Source: Flavobacterium sp. YO12 (lineage in GTDB: Bacteria > Bacteroidota > Bacteroidia > Flavobacteriales > Flavobacteriaceae). Taken from it: 64,000 bases of DNA. The stretch lies in NCBI RefSeq assembly GCF_004119495.1, contig NZ_NRQU01000003.1:79580-143579 (forward strand), read 5' to 3'. Below the pieces are notes generated by a model. The model saw only the letters and a program-made list of their open reading frames with translations, did no database searches and was not told where the DNA came from. This document shows, piece after piece, positions 30,101 through 35,661 of the stretch. The translations under genes and the position numbers were made by a program. Numbering within the stretch: position 1 is the stretch's first letter; every line of letters starts with the position of its first letter.

Positions 30101-31758
30101 GGACCACAACCAGATAATTCTGCTACTCCTGCAGATGCCGTTAAAGCAGTTGTTAATCCTATTGAAATAGGAAAATTTGGATCTGTACAAGTGTTTCCTG
30201 ATTTAGTATATCTAACACTTATAATGTAATTTTCAGGAGGCTTATTAGGATAAACTTTACTTCCGGTAATTCCAGATACTGTTCCCGTCGTATAAGCTCC
30301 TCCATCAATACTGTATTCTAACGTATATGATTTTCTATCTGTAACGTTTATCGTTATGGTTCCATTAGGATTATTACAGTCTCCATCAGTTTTAGTAACC
30401 GTGTAGGTAGGTTTATCAATATCTCCAACGAGAATAGTTTTTTCAACAGAACAGCCATTAGCATCTTCAATACGAATCAAATAGCTTCCTGAAAGGACTG
30501 TTGTTATAACATTATTAGCATTTTGAAAAGATGGCGCTCCATTAATACTTACTAAATATCTAAAAGGATAAGTTCCTCCTCCTGTATTAACAGTAATAGT
30601 ACCGGGACGACAAGGAGATAATGTTCTGGTAATAACAGGATTTGATGTTAATTCTGCGGGAGCATTAGGTATAACTACAGCATTCTTATTATCAAGTACA
30701 CATTTTGTTACTTGATCAACCGTTTCAACTCTGTAAGTTCCTGGATCCAAATCTTTAAATGTATACTCCAGTTCATCAACTGAAGTATTGTAAAATGTTA
30801 AAGGAGTTGTACTGTTTGCTGGCTTATAAATATTAAACTTATACCCTCTACTGGCTTCATTTTTAATTACTTTAATGCTTCCTTTTCCATTAAAACATCT
30901 TGGAGAAACAACCTCAGTAGAGACATTAAAAGTTACATTTTTAATTTCCAGATTTATAACTTTAAATTCACATGAACCCACTACATCTTTTATTCTAATA
31001 AAAGCTGTATAATTACCTGGAGTACTAGTAGTAAAGGTATTACCTGACTGCCATCCTCCAGGAGCTCCAGTTGTAGTAAAACTATATTCATAACCATTCC
31101 CGAAACCACCAACAGTAATTTTACCATCAATTTGACATGTTCCTGCATTATTTTTAATAATATTACTTTTAGTAACAGCCGTCGGAATTAAAGTATTCTG
31201 ATATACATTAAAATAGAAAACACTTGGTACACCAGCTTTATCTACTATTTTTACTCTAAATTGTCCAGCCGAATTTGCTAAATAATCTTTTCCAGTCGCA
31301 ACTTGTACCCAGCAAGATGCTGCAGCGGTTTCATTAGCACAATCACTGTTTGAAACTGTTACACAACTACCTCCAGAAATAAATCTTTCCCAAACAATAG
31401 ATTGAGCATCTGTTATTTTTAGGTCGATAGGTCGAGAATCGTTTCCACCACATAAAAATAATTTAGGTAATTTTTTTCCATCATTTGGACATTCTACAAC
31501 TTGCCCTGCATACGGTAGTTCAGCATATGGAATTATAGGATTGGTAAGTGCTGCGACAGCTTCCGTTTTTGACGTTTCTTTTTCATCATTCAAACTAATT
31601 GAGTTGTCGAGCTGACTTGCAGCTTTAAAAAATACATCTTCCTTCAAGTTCTTATTGAACTTAGAATCGAATGCTATTAAATTCTGTGAATGGGACACAA
31701 AATTAAATAACATTGCAACGGCAAAAATCAGCGTTCTTAAAATAGTAGGTTTTTTCAT
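15118..31758 (-). CDS. sprB: SprB, giant surface gliding-motility adhesin with SprB repeats
   Basis: A 5546-residue cell-surface adhesin, moved along the cell by the gliding motor and exported by the T9SS. The start at 31758 gives the signal peptide MKKPTILRTLIFAVAMLFNF; an earlier in-frame Met adds eight residues before it. After an N-terminal region (about 30-200), almost the whole protein is SprB-type modules of 70-90 residues, each with a Cys near its start, a GGxxPYxY-like core and a closing GxYxVxVxDxxGC. A jelly-roll-like domain interrupts them at about 698-896. The last 90 residues (from about 5455, with FTPNGDGVYDTWGPG) are the gliding-motility-associated T9SS C-terminal domain. F. 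johnsoniae SprB (669 kDa) is roughly 950 residues longer. Gene order sprC-sprD-sprB-sprF supports the name. Confidence 0.95.
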   Translation of the reverse strand: MKKPTILRTLIFAVAMLFNFVSHSQNLIAFDSKFNKNLKEDVFFKAASQLDNSISLNDEKETSKTEAVAALTNPIIPYAELPYAGQVVECPNDGKKLPKLFLCGGNDSRPIDLKITDAQSIVWERFISGGSCVTVSNSDCANETAAASCWVQVATGKDYLANSAGQFRVKIVDKAGVPSVFYFNVYQNTLIPTAVTKSNIIKNNAGTCQIDGKITVGGFGNGYEYSFTTTGAPGGWQSGNTFTTSTPGNYTAFIRIKDVVGSCEFKVINLEIKNVTFNVSTEVVSPRCFNGKGSIKVIKNEASRGYKFNIYKPANSTTPLTFYNTSVDELEYTFKDLDPGTYRVETVDQVTKCVLDNKNAVVIPNAPAELTSNPVITRTLSPCRPGTITVNTGGGTYPFRYLVSINGAPSFQNANNVITTVLSGSYLIRIEDANGCSVEKTILVGDIDKPTYTVTKTDGDCNNPNGTITINVTDRKSYTLEYSIDGGAYTTGTVSGITGSKVYPNKPPENYIISVRYTKSGNTCTDPNFPISIGLTTALTASAGVAELSGCGPAGNVQQGKVRITNAEGGVPFAAPRGPYEYSYDGKKNWTTDKEAYVEPGTHVFYIRDAKCEIPLKAITLLSQPKPPTISVDDPVFNCDGSATTTVTVKNEGSPTTQFTYEYFIDGVLNTNNPTNIFKNVTQGDHTISVSYNVVNVPTESVLLNETFGAGPDVSSPGINPNFCWERQVEATKCNNDLRFGNGEYTVTNFLRNKPYDGWWSPKDNTSKGADSNGRFLAVDAGTSIPNNAVLYRKTINDIIPNVPVKVTFVATNLLKVGNTQPDASLTVELQNGSGVPLSSQSTGGIPKTNGWVEYTRTINPGNNTTLDFVLRLELSQVNGIDFAVDDLVVTQMPKACNTVANFPIYVDGSKAFSAGITGYKDVRCSGEQNGEITLSAKNFDPKKGFQYLIAGDPAGWQTVIPVPAATSGSITLKNLASKIYNISIRYDNTAGSCVFPVAQEIKSPKKLKVDAWVEQVLKCSAGAIIKAKASDGTPGYRYELRETDGVTVVKAFQDSDTFLDIKITGNYKVVAKDLNDCETEVLASVDIVAPVKPKLENVTPSVCFDKNAGTNITIKVTDGVPDYTYTVKYNGGNPVGPSATFAGPTFTYKAENEGTYEFIVTDSFGCSSDPITQVITAQLLAATPVTTPLDCDVAPANRAVITGTIEGGKAPFTVTITTGDQTGDLVGPTSTGNTFTYTTAVAGNYTFTIKDANNCTTTSDAKIEALVPITLGSTNVNPKCDSSNDGTILLKPGGGTGVYTYSKDDITYNNTSYFTGLSAGVAYTYYVKDENRCKKSITVTLTAPDPISGTATITVPYTCDSPATITVGAVVMGGNGVYKYTLNRNGVALITQTTKVFDNISVAGDYTVTITDSNSCTFTTTPKLTIVDLNPPKGMTISTTTAATCPLNEGSVTITNVVDAANTPLPTAGLEYRIVSPTATAFQPSNVFDNIKAGVTYKFEVRDANKCTFEKTHLIDLPKDFTVTGTPTSIKCFSASDGSAIFTVSGMVVGTTYSYSVDTTPPITGSGTSTTDPFDITVSGLGAGLHTIVVTNSVTKCTVPEKVTVAGPASALKLNPSDLTHVTCKDLGTAKINAVGGSGAYTYTVTQKAPVIGTAIIQTNDNLFKNLAAGTYSVSVTDGTGCNVAGTDFTINPEVKPIASIDGSSVYCAGGSGATLKVNPNTQTNYTYSINKGTAKGDGTFSGLTPGKYTIRVTDTSTGCFIDLDEEIIAIPISASTKLLADLDCDVAPASSDASIEVTILDGYPDYKYRHNTTGVFSTEAYTDVAAGSNTFTFDTGASGTHYFEITDKKGCTTIVSRVINVKETPSADTTPTNPKCYNGTDGSIIVTASLGLPPYSYEVSTTSATAGFSTMLTNKLSNVGAGTYWFKVSDSKKCSVVVSRILNNPAELAAHADVTTPLTCGPLNGAQAATITVIIDKPGTPFTGPNKYLYSYNGVLPAVTSNTYTTTTSGTVSVVVYDANNCPFTVVDSPVIEALDAPKNMTFVTPVPVTCASGSDKTNLTVKVDNGVAPFKFEITDTDAAVAPPAPVATGVLTQDHTFNSLAPGKYYFKVTDANKCTTEGEFTIDKPLPVLVDGSLVSNVVCKGSSDGKLTFTVSGNSGAFTYELKNSANAIIPSTQSTQTLNVIDYVGLPAETYTITITNPATKCTASKTIEVKEASVKFAFILPTITPITCSPNNGKVVINTVGGWGNNRYTLTLPNGTVVGPQSNSTFNNLIQSGTYGISVTDLSGTGCTITDTFDVDAPVQPDASIDVDASDLCYDETGKAEIVVIPAAVSPSYRYNINDGNYQVSGTFSNLIPGSYVVKVKDMTTGCILTLPAQTIETELKFNAGLNIAADCKGQNTEIKGTVSGGKTPYTYTVTTNGTLDPTIRTVTGTTFLYTDPDAANAAIHTTYLFTLTDDSTGKCSLTSTVEVAPKTDPVFTAAPNSTILCNGDETGSITVTIDQSKGIGPYVINVVKDNSALVPSIADVDYGTKTTGLPAGDYKITVTDSKGCFKVETAKIEEPTKIDFKLVDTQITCIGGTTGTTFGSIAVTLLTGGSKNAAPAASGYVYTLTSNTSPTQIYTPTGNEDHTFQILNFGSYELTVSDINGCSVSKKVDMASPVDEMEIVVAPGTPSCITASLIVTAKPKIAGGPYYFAKYPLDPSDPNKYDYATYSALYQNADAVAPPALPGDPLLLQSTFDNLKPGVIYSFIVYDFTTKCYYFKQAEVATETASTLTSDVKSANVTCTGLKNGNVSFTFDNQQGSTTQVKYEIYNSLTNTAVSPAVSGTVVLPLKGANNVGPLVPGTYYILFTEEDTSGTTVCINSSKEFTISESVVPLALEAKSNVNDNCGLNKGLVEAFARGGTLRAADVALGITAHPYLYQIYPDTGTVGAIDGTDPNPIDETTFTTAFDVATQTSNTFNKEFGHYIVYVRDANGCIQSAFVEVKLDDEPFITAVVNNFCANEGSFAIDVELTTTGIGTHYYNLDNTGFVQIPSVKFSIPNLSSGNHSIVIKDFNGCGNTVTLPLISEPLTIKASFTAPPKCEETDGEITAVVTGGALPNNLEYTLEKTSLPGITNIVQNNDPKFVGIGAGNYKITVKDLTTTCTRSTTVDLVLPTLVDLEETDISTTPVDCTGAQGTKNNGTLTVNLKTTNDNPDYTYILTPVSPVGAAISQPNNNVFTGLSAGDYDVTVKSGRGCEKTVRVNVPAPLAVVASAVATPFSCAVDPTITTVVVTGLGGTGSYNFSKNGTDYFASNSTVPDNKYTFEIGDIGTVQNPIYWVKDSNGCVQTTTLTAALQPLPKLISATAIRSSLPDSQIDCLNSRELIEVTVAGGSLPTNLKYEVSVNSTPYSVISASLSSLTINYPATTAGATYRFRITDNVTGCEILTNLYSVPLFDAINVVARTVADVQCKTDKNGSIQITVSGYSGPYTYEVFDGATAVPGSAGSHDTATSNPFIIPFGLGEGTNYTVKIVETAYPNCNKTSNIVIVKEPAVALVLDPLDFTPLGCTTDGAVKVTTQGGWGNNVYTLTPPSGPALVNNDGIFGNLRLVGLYKVSVKDANGCEKSDTFNLVLPTPPIATITATSDYCYDSTNKATLVVKASLGVGPYLFSIDNGDTFFPSNTLPVPDDTYTFSNLSPGSYDVFVKDAYGCQSLVSEKADIKSQLFASATNEKEIFCTGTVDGTIKITAVGGYGSYTYTVKNPAGVVSAPIAFPAGLDTAYHTVLAGETGNYEIVVYDAKNCSYVITEKVVMNPPTPVDLLITDIDITPVDCNAPQGTNNNGTITVNLRPVNNSDSYNYTLTPLPAGTAKTQGMNVFSGLAPGKYNVSVTSNLNCEANVDVEILDPVAVTATADAVPFSCTVNPTKTTAVVTAGGGTGTYTFSIDGIRYFASNSIPADNKYTFELGDNGSVQDPTFYVKDSKGCLQTTKLTTVLNPLPKLNSVDGVFGTKMDCINNKQEINVTITGGSNSPNPFTYNVYKDGAFFDGPLPVTGNTFTYDALSVGSYYEFEVFDNNTGCSLKSASYEIPVFDKAKVVASTYANVDCSGNASGSIEINILNYSGKYDYAVYKGTTAVAGASGSHDTAVSNPFVIPYGLLEGNNYTVRIVETDFPSCPATSNSVIITEPDPLDLSGFKVSVKNQNCHDLKAVLTIDETTIVGGTSGYMYAVVPTTTPPTIPAGGDYNPFTTIEIATSEVFPKFDSYDVYVKDLQGCFDHVTVKISQDPMPSITSAIPTQCPSTAGTYDIPVIASGFTPNLQYSLDGNSWGANSILVVKTTGDHTVYVRDENKCVVTQVVHILEPLKLLYDDNIINPICNGNEGEVTLIASGGTIIPSYEYTKDNWVNTQTTPVFSGLTPGKYTFSVRDRGTNCTKDVEVVFEIPNTAIDFSLTPSKVLCNGGSTGSITVNMAAQTTTVNNNPVYTYSINPSPIGVVLVGNVFTNLPKGTYTVRVTSGKGCPVDKTIDVEEPLAITVPNPDVVEFGCTSINKANDATITVGLPSGGSNDYKVYEFLKNGNPIPVQRGDNPVYIESDLLGGNYVINVYDTNGCLGTTTAVIKPFVAIDFATPSAITVTKESTCINDQDIQVNVTMTGTTTPMPVLRYNLKGVSAGSTYDVTNNDGAFFGLTIGNYLVKVTNLSTGCVLTMIHYVNDPNTFELVANNIKNVICYGSSTGSVDLTMVDKEVVPTDDAGAFHYTITGPITAAGPLIINGTSGGATVNIPNLPAGRYTVKTQLVGSPTCDVETSFLIEQPESALVLSEIHTPITCDPGNDGTIQADAEGGWLGGDYLYELVGPVSFAYSTQSYFENLKDGVYTLNVKDINGCIDTKTITLKIPDPILVTANATVGSLLCSGDNSGEITVDLPTGGQGTNYSYILNYLSVVPVVSSAPQSQPVFSGLAAGTYSVTVVDGLNCVSQPSAELVINEPSKVEAELKLATGITCKTSATLTLSATGGTGQYEYSTDKTFAAIAGQFSSSVTFAVGLGDHQYYVRDSRGCVGAISNNITINPVTPLDLKLDLMNAVVYCKGDSTAVIDAEGVGGLGNYIYTLLDSTGGIVRAAQPSGYFDLLPKGVYVVRVDSGDCQYSSQAITINEPAEALSVTATVTDVTCFGADDGKIVIAATGGTGVIQYAISPNLGLFDTKSVFDRLVPGLYQIIIQDENSCFQIIEREIKEPTVLEAKVVGPIIQEICDGDKDGAFTIEISGGKPPYSISLDNENGTYAPVIGTQHSFANLKGGAHKVFVKDATCLTSRDVIMDKAVVLDPITEVSYHCVNNAQANMVVVKIDDSNDIADVDYSLDGTGTYQPSNVFTNVAPGTHFIVARHTNGCETPTTSFKIVSYEPLALTLAEDKGVWNIIKATATGGGGDYEYSIDGVNFSTKNEFKIYKTGTYTITVRDKNGCTVSQDYYIKYIDVCLDNYFTPNGDGVYDTWGPGCTNIYDKLEFSIFDRYGRIIAKYHYGQKWDGRYNGAELPSGDYWYVLKLNDENDAREFVGHFTLYR
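16500..27200 (-). repeat. Higher-order repeat within sprB, period about 1.85-2.0 kb
   Basis: Module types recur in the same order: one with GGWGNN-like sequence falls near 26850, 25010, 23040, 21050, 19140 and 17270, and the module opening with a VxCxGxxxG pattern before it recurs near 27170, 25320, 23400, 21395 and 19480. Neighbouring marks are 1.8-2.0 kb apart. The two most alike copies are 21110-22265 and 19215-20350, which match along their whole length (shared SHDTA-SNPF and FASNS-DNKYTFE stretches) and also at DNA level. Boundaries are approximate and read by eye. Confidence 0.6.
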
Positions 31759-31843
31759 AGTCAATCTATTGTTTACTTCCATCTTGCTGTCTGAGGGGCG
31801 TCATAAAGCAAAATAATTAGTATTTAAAACATTTTATTTTATA

Positions 31844-31868
31844 AGCTCTTAGATATTATCTAAGAGCT
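31844..31868 (-). other. Intercistronic hairpin between sprD and sprB
   Basis: Perfect 12-bp arms (31844-31855, 31857-31868) in the 122-base gap between sprD and sprB. On the minus strand it is not followed by a clean T run, so it looks more like an RNA-processing or stabilising hairpin, or a partial terminator, than a full stop. Confidence 0.5.
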
Positions 31869-31880
31869 GTATATATCTTT

Positions 31881-34800
31881 TTAATTCTCCACTTTTACGA
31901 TAGCCATTTTCCCGTTGTATGGCTTAGATCCTTTAGCTTCTAATGCCTTAGTTGCCTCTGGTAATCCATCGAACTTATCGTAATAGATGTAATATTTACT
32001 TGTTGTCACGTTGTAGAAGAAATTAACATCTGTACGTCCAGCCGCTACGGCTTTTCTTAAGAATTCATCTCTTTTTTCAACGCTGTTGTGAACCGCAATA
32101 ATTAAATAATAACCATTATCAGAATTTTTAATATTCTTAATAATCTGCATATTCGACTGGTCTTCTCCAAAATCAAAATCACTTGCCTTCAATGGTGTGC
32201 TGCTTAATTTTGTGGTCTCTTTTATACGTTTAAGAGCGGCAACGTCCTGTGCATATCTTCCTTGATCGTTTTCATATGCTGCACGTTTAATTCTACGTTT
32301 TTTCTCAATCTCCGTTTCAGTCTTAATACGCTCTAAATTTGAAAGCAGAACCGCACTGTCTTGCTCCATTTTTAACTGTGCTGCTTTTAACTCATTTATC
32401 TTATCTAAATAAGCTTTATTCAAAGCGTCATTTTTATTTGGAACTTTTTTAAGTCTTTCGTTATACAAATTAGTCAGCTTGGCAATTTCTTCTTTTTGCA
32501 TTCTGCTCGCATCTGCAAGTTGTCCTTTTAAGGCCTCTAACTGACTGTTTTCTGCAGCAACACTTTTAAATGGTTTTGGCTCTTTATAAATACCTTTTTC
32601 ACTTAAATCGTTCTCTTCTCTTAAATCATTCAAATCTCTTTGTTTATTAGCTACTGTTGTATTAAACTGAGATAATAAATCTTTCTGTACTTTACTTGAA
32701 TTTTCTAATGACTGTGTTAAGTTTTCAATAGCTTTAGCTGAATCATCTTTTGGAGTTGCTGCTGCTTTTGCCGCAGCTTCGGCAGCTAATCTTGCCTGAA
32801 GCGCTTCTGCATCAGCTTTCGCTTTAGCGTCTGCCAATAATTTTGCCTCACGTGCTTCTTCTGCTAATCTTAACTGTCTCGTTTCTTCTTCCGCTTTCAT
32901 TTTTTCAGTCGCTTCCGCATCTGCTTTTGCTTTGGCATCTGCTAATAATTTAGCCTGAGCCGCCTCCATGTCTGCTTTTGCTTTTGCGTCCGCAGCAAGT
33001 TTTGCTTGGCGGGCTTCTGCATCAGCTTTTGCTTTTTCTTCCGCTGCTTGTTTTACTCTAAGAGCTTCAGCATCTGCTTTCGCTTTAGCGTCTGCGGCTA
33101 ATTTTGCTTGAAGTGCTTCTGCATCAGCCTTAGCTTTTGCGTCGGCAGCAAGTTTCGCCTGTAATGCTTCTGCGTCTGCTTTAGCTTTCGCATCGGCTGC
33201 AAGTTTCGCTCGAAGTGCATCAGCTTTGGCTTTTGTCTCAGCATCGGCTTTTGCTTTTTCTTCAGCCGCTTGTTTTGCTTTCAGCGCTTCAGCATCGACT
33301 TTCGCTTTTGCATCTGCAGCTAATTTAGCCAAGCGAGCTTCTTCAGCTTGTTGTAATTGTTTAGCTTCAGCATCTGCCTTTGCTTTCGCAGTTGCTTCTG
33401 CATCAGCTTTAACTCTTGCATCTGCAATTAGTTTTGCTTGTAATGCCGCCATATCAGCTTTTGCTTTAGCTTCAGCTGCCAATCTCGCTTGTTCCGCTTC
33501 TGCATCAGCCTTCACTTTAGCTTCAGCTGCCAATTTCGCTTGTAATGCTTCTGCATCGGCTTTTGCTTTAGCCTCAGCGGCAAGCTTCGCTTGAGCGTCT
33601 GCTTTTGCTTTGGCATCGGCTACTAATTTTGCTTGAAGTGCTTCAGCATCGGCTTTAGCTTTTGCTTCTGCTGCTAATTTTGCTTGTGCTTCGGCATCGG
33701 CTTTAGCCTTAGCATCTGCCGCCAATTTAATTTTTAAAGCTTCTGCATCTGCTTTCGCTTTTGCTTCTGCCGCTATTAATGCTTGTCTTGCTTCAGCATC
33801 TGCTTTTGCTTTTGCTTCGGCAGCTAATTTTTCTTTCAAGGCCGCATCTGCAGCTGCTTTTGCTTTTGCATCTGATGCTAGTTTCGCCTTATTTGCGGCA
33901 TCAATTGAAGCTTTAGTTTTTGCTTCGGCAGCAGCTTTTGCTTTTGCTTCGGCAGCTAACTTAGCTTGCAATGCATCAGAATCTGCTTTTGCTTTTGCAT
34001 CAGCAGCTAGTATCGATTGTAAATCTGCTTCTTCCGCTTTTGCTTTAGCTTCGGCTTTTCGTTTTGCTTCAGCTGCATCAGCCTTAGCTTTATCATCTGC
34101 TGCTAATTTTATTCTTAAAGCTTCCGCATCTGCTTTGGTCTTCGCATCTGCCGCAAGTTTAACTTTAAGAGCCTCTGCATCTGCTTTTGCTTTATCAGCT
34201 GCTAACTGTGCTTGTGTTTTTTGTGGAGCTGTACTCGCTGCTGCAGGTTTATTTGCAATTGCTTGAGCTCTCGCTGCTGCAGCTGCATCAACTCTTGCTT
34301 TATTATCTGCGGCAAGTTTAATTCTGCGTGCTTCAGCATCGGCTCTGGCTTTATCTGCAGCCAATTGTGTTTGTGTTTTTTGTGTTGTAGCTACTGCTCT
34401 ATTTGCTGTTGCAGTTTGTGCTCTCGCACTGGCCGCGGCATCAGCTTTAGCCTTAGCATCGGCTGCTAATTTTATCTTAATAGCTTCAGCATCTGCTTTC
34501 GCTTTATTATCTGCTTCTAATTTTGCTTTCGCTGCGGCTTCGGCATCAGCCTTCACTTTTTCTGCAGCGGCAAGTCTTGCTTGTTTTGCTTCTGCATCAG
34601 CAATAGCTTTAGCTTCAGCTGCTAATCTAGCTGTTTCGGCACCACTCACTCTTGTAACTGGAGCACTTGTAGTTTTCTTAGCCATTACAGCTTTTGGTTT
34701 CGCAGGATCTATTAATGAACCTTCTTCATCTTCACCGTAATAGTAATTTTTACTTTTAAATTTATATGCAATTGCAAATTCATGAGAACCTCCCATATTG

Positions 34801-35660
34801 GTGAAATTTCCCATTCCTCTTTCATAATTGTATTCGATCGAAATGCTAGGCGAAATATTAACGCCTAAACCAGCCGAAATTCCGTATAAAGTATTATATC
34901 CTGCCTGAGCCCAAACTCCTTGCGGAATAGCAAGCATGGCAAGTCCAGAAATAACTGTTTTATCTTTTTTAATCTCTGTTTTTACAAGTCCAGAAAATTT
35001 ACTTCTGTCAAAAAAACCAAAACTATCCAAATAACCTGTGTACATTCCGTGCAGTTGTATCGCTCTTTCTGGATCATCCTTTACCATTCCTGAACCAAAA
35101 TTGTAAAGCACTAAGTTGTTTATCGATAATCCGAAATCTAGAAATGCAGTTCCGTAATTAATACCCGGATTAACGGTTAATAAAGTATTTGAGGGATACT
35201 CTCCGTTTAAAACTTCAATGTCGTCAGTAATGATTTTACCTCTGTCTAAACCGCTTTTATAAACTCCTACATTCAAACCAAATGTTAAGTTGCTGTCTTC
35301 TTGCAAAACGATGTTATGAGCAAAATTTCCGACTCCGCCAAAAACAGTCATTAAACCATAATTTTGTTGAAATAAACCAAAAGCGAAAGCCTCATTTTCT
35401 CTAAAACGACCTGAATAACCTGCCAAATAAGTTTGCGGCGCATTATCAAATTGTACCCATTGTCTTTTATTATAAAAACTTGCATAAGCATTTGTTTCTC
35501 GAACAAAACTAAATGCAGGGTTAATTAAATATCTGTTGAACTTTAAAGAATTTCTTATAGGCATTGAAAACGAAACAACTCCATTCTCATTTTGTTCTTG
35601 AGAATAGAGTGCATTTGAAAAACCGTAAAATAAAGTTATGAATAGTAAAATTTTCTTCAT
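31881..35660 (-). CDS. sprD: SprD: PorP/SprF-like domain, long Ala/Lys-rich repeat, SPOR-like C-terminus
   Basis: A 1259-residue envelope protein. After a signal peptide (ends SNALYSQ) comes a PorP/SprF-like barrel domain (about 25-310; FNRYLINPAFSFVRETNAYASFYN). Residues about 335-965 are a coiled-coil, Ala/Lys/Asp-rich repeat built on a 15-residue unit close to AKADAEALQAKLAAD. A second coiled coil (about 980-1160) leads to a C-terminal module (NGYYLIIAVHNSVEKRDEF...) resembling a SPOR or related fold. Position after sprC (1-base gap) and before sprB identifies it as SprD, needed in F. johnsoniae for SprB function but not for its secretion. The repeat could span the periplasm; that is inference. 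Confidence 0.88.
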   Translation of the reverse strand: MKKILLFITLFYGFSNALYSQEQNENGVVSFSMPIRNSLKFNRYLINPAFSFVRETNAYASFYNKRQWVQFDNAPQTYLAGYSGRFRENEAFAFGLFQQNYGLMTVFGGVGNFAHNIVLQEDSNLTFGLNVGVYKSGLDRGKIITDDIEVLNGEYPSNTLLTVNPGINYGTAFLDFGLSINNLVLYNFGSGMVKDDPERAIQLHGMYTGYLDSFGFFDRSKFSGLVKTEIKKDKTVISGLAMLAIPQGVWAQAGYNTLYGISAGLGVNISPSISIEYNYERGMGNFTNMGGSHEFAIAYKFKSKNYYYGEDEEGSLIDPAKPKAVMAKKTTSAPVTRVSGAETARLAAEAKAIADAEAKQARLAAAEKVKADAEAAAKAKLEADNKAKADAEAIKIKLAADAKAKADAAASARAQTATANRAVATTQKTQTQLAADKARADAEARRIKLAADNKARVDAAAAARAQAIANKPAAASTAPQKTQAQLAADKAKADAEALKVKLAADAKTKADAEALRIKLAADDKAKADAAEAKRKAEAKAKAEEADLQSILAADAKAKADSDALQAKLAAEAKAKAAAEAKTKASIDAANKAKLASDAKAKAAADAALKEKLAAEAKAKADAEARQALIAAEAKAKADAEALKIKLAADAKAKADAEAQAKLAAEAKAKADAEALQAKLVADAKAKADAQAKLAAEAKAKADAEALQAKLAAEAKVKADAEAEQARLAAEAKAKADMAALQAKLIADARVKADAEATAKAKADAEAKQLQQAEEARLAKLAADAKAKVDAEALKAKQAAEEKAKADAETKAKADALRAKLAADAKAKADAEALQAKLAADAKAKADAEALQAKLAADAKAKADAEALRVKQAAEEKAKADAEARQAKLAADAKAKADMEAAQAKLLADAKAKADAEATEKMKAEEETRQLRLAEEAREAKLLADAKAKADAEALQARLAAEAAAKAAATPKDDSAKAIENLTQSLENSSKVQKDLLSQFNTTVANKQRDLNDLREENDLSEKGIYKEPKPFKSVAAENSQLEALKGQLADASRMQKEEIAKLTNLYNERLKKVPNKNDALNKAYLDKINELKAAQLKMEQDSAVLLSNLERIKTETEIEKKRRIKRAAYENDQGRYAQDVAALKRIKETTKLSSTPLKASDFDFGEDQSNMQIIKNIKNSDNGYYLIIAVHNSVEKRDEFLRKAVAAGRTDVNFFYNVTTSKYYIYYDKFDGLPEATKALEAKGSKPYNGKMAIVKVEN
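32760..34660 (-). repeat. In-frame tandem repeat of sprD (about 45-bp unit)
   Basis: Roughly 1.9 kb of imperfect 42-51 base repeats encoding KADAEAL-AKLAA-like units. Units are highly similar at DNA level (recurring gcatctgcttt, gctttagc and gcaagttttgc words), so the number of copies could change by slippage or recombination without breaking the frame. Confidence 0.85.
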
Positions 35661-35661
35661 C

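Noticed and set aside
33226..34469. Two plus-strand ORFs (122 and 85 codons) against sprD
   Set aside because: They read the reverse of the Ala/Lys codons of the sprD repeat, giving Ala/Phe/Ser- or Cys-rich chains. No start signals; artefacts of the repeat.
32760..34660. CRISPR-like or satellite array
   Set aside because: Units are in-frame protein repeats without distinct spacers and lie within an open gene.
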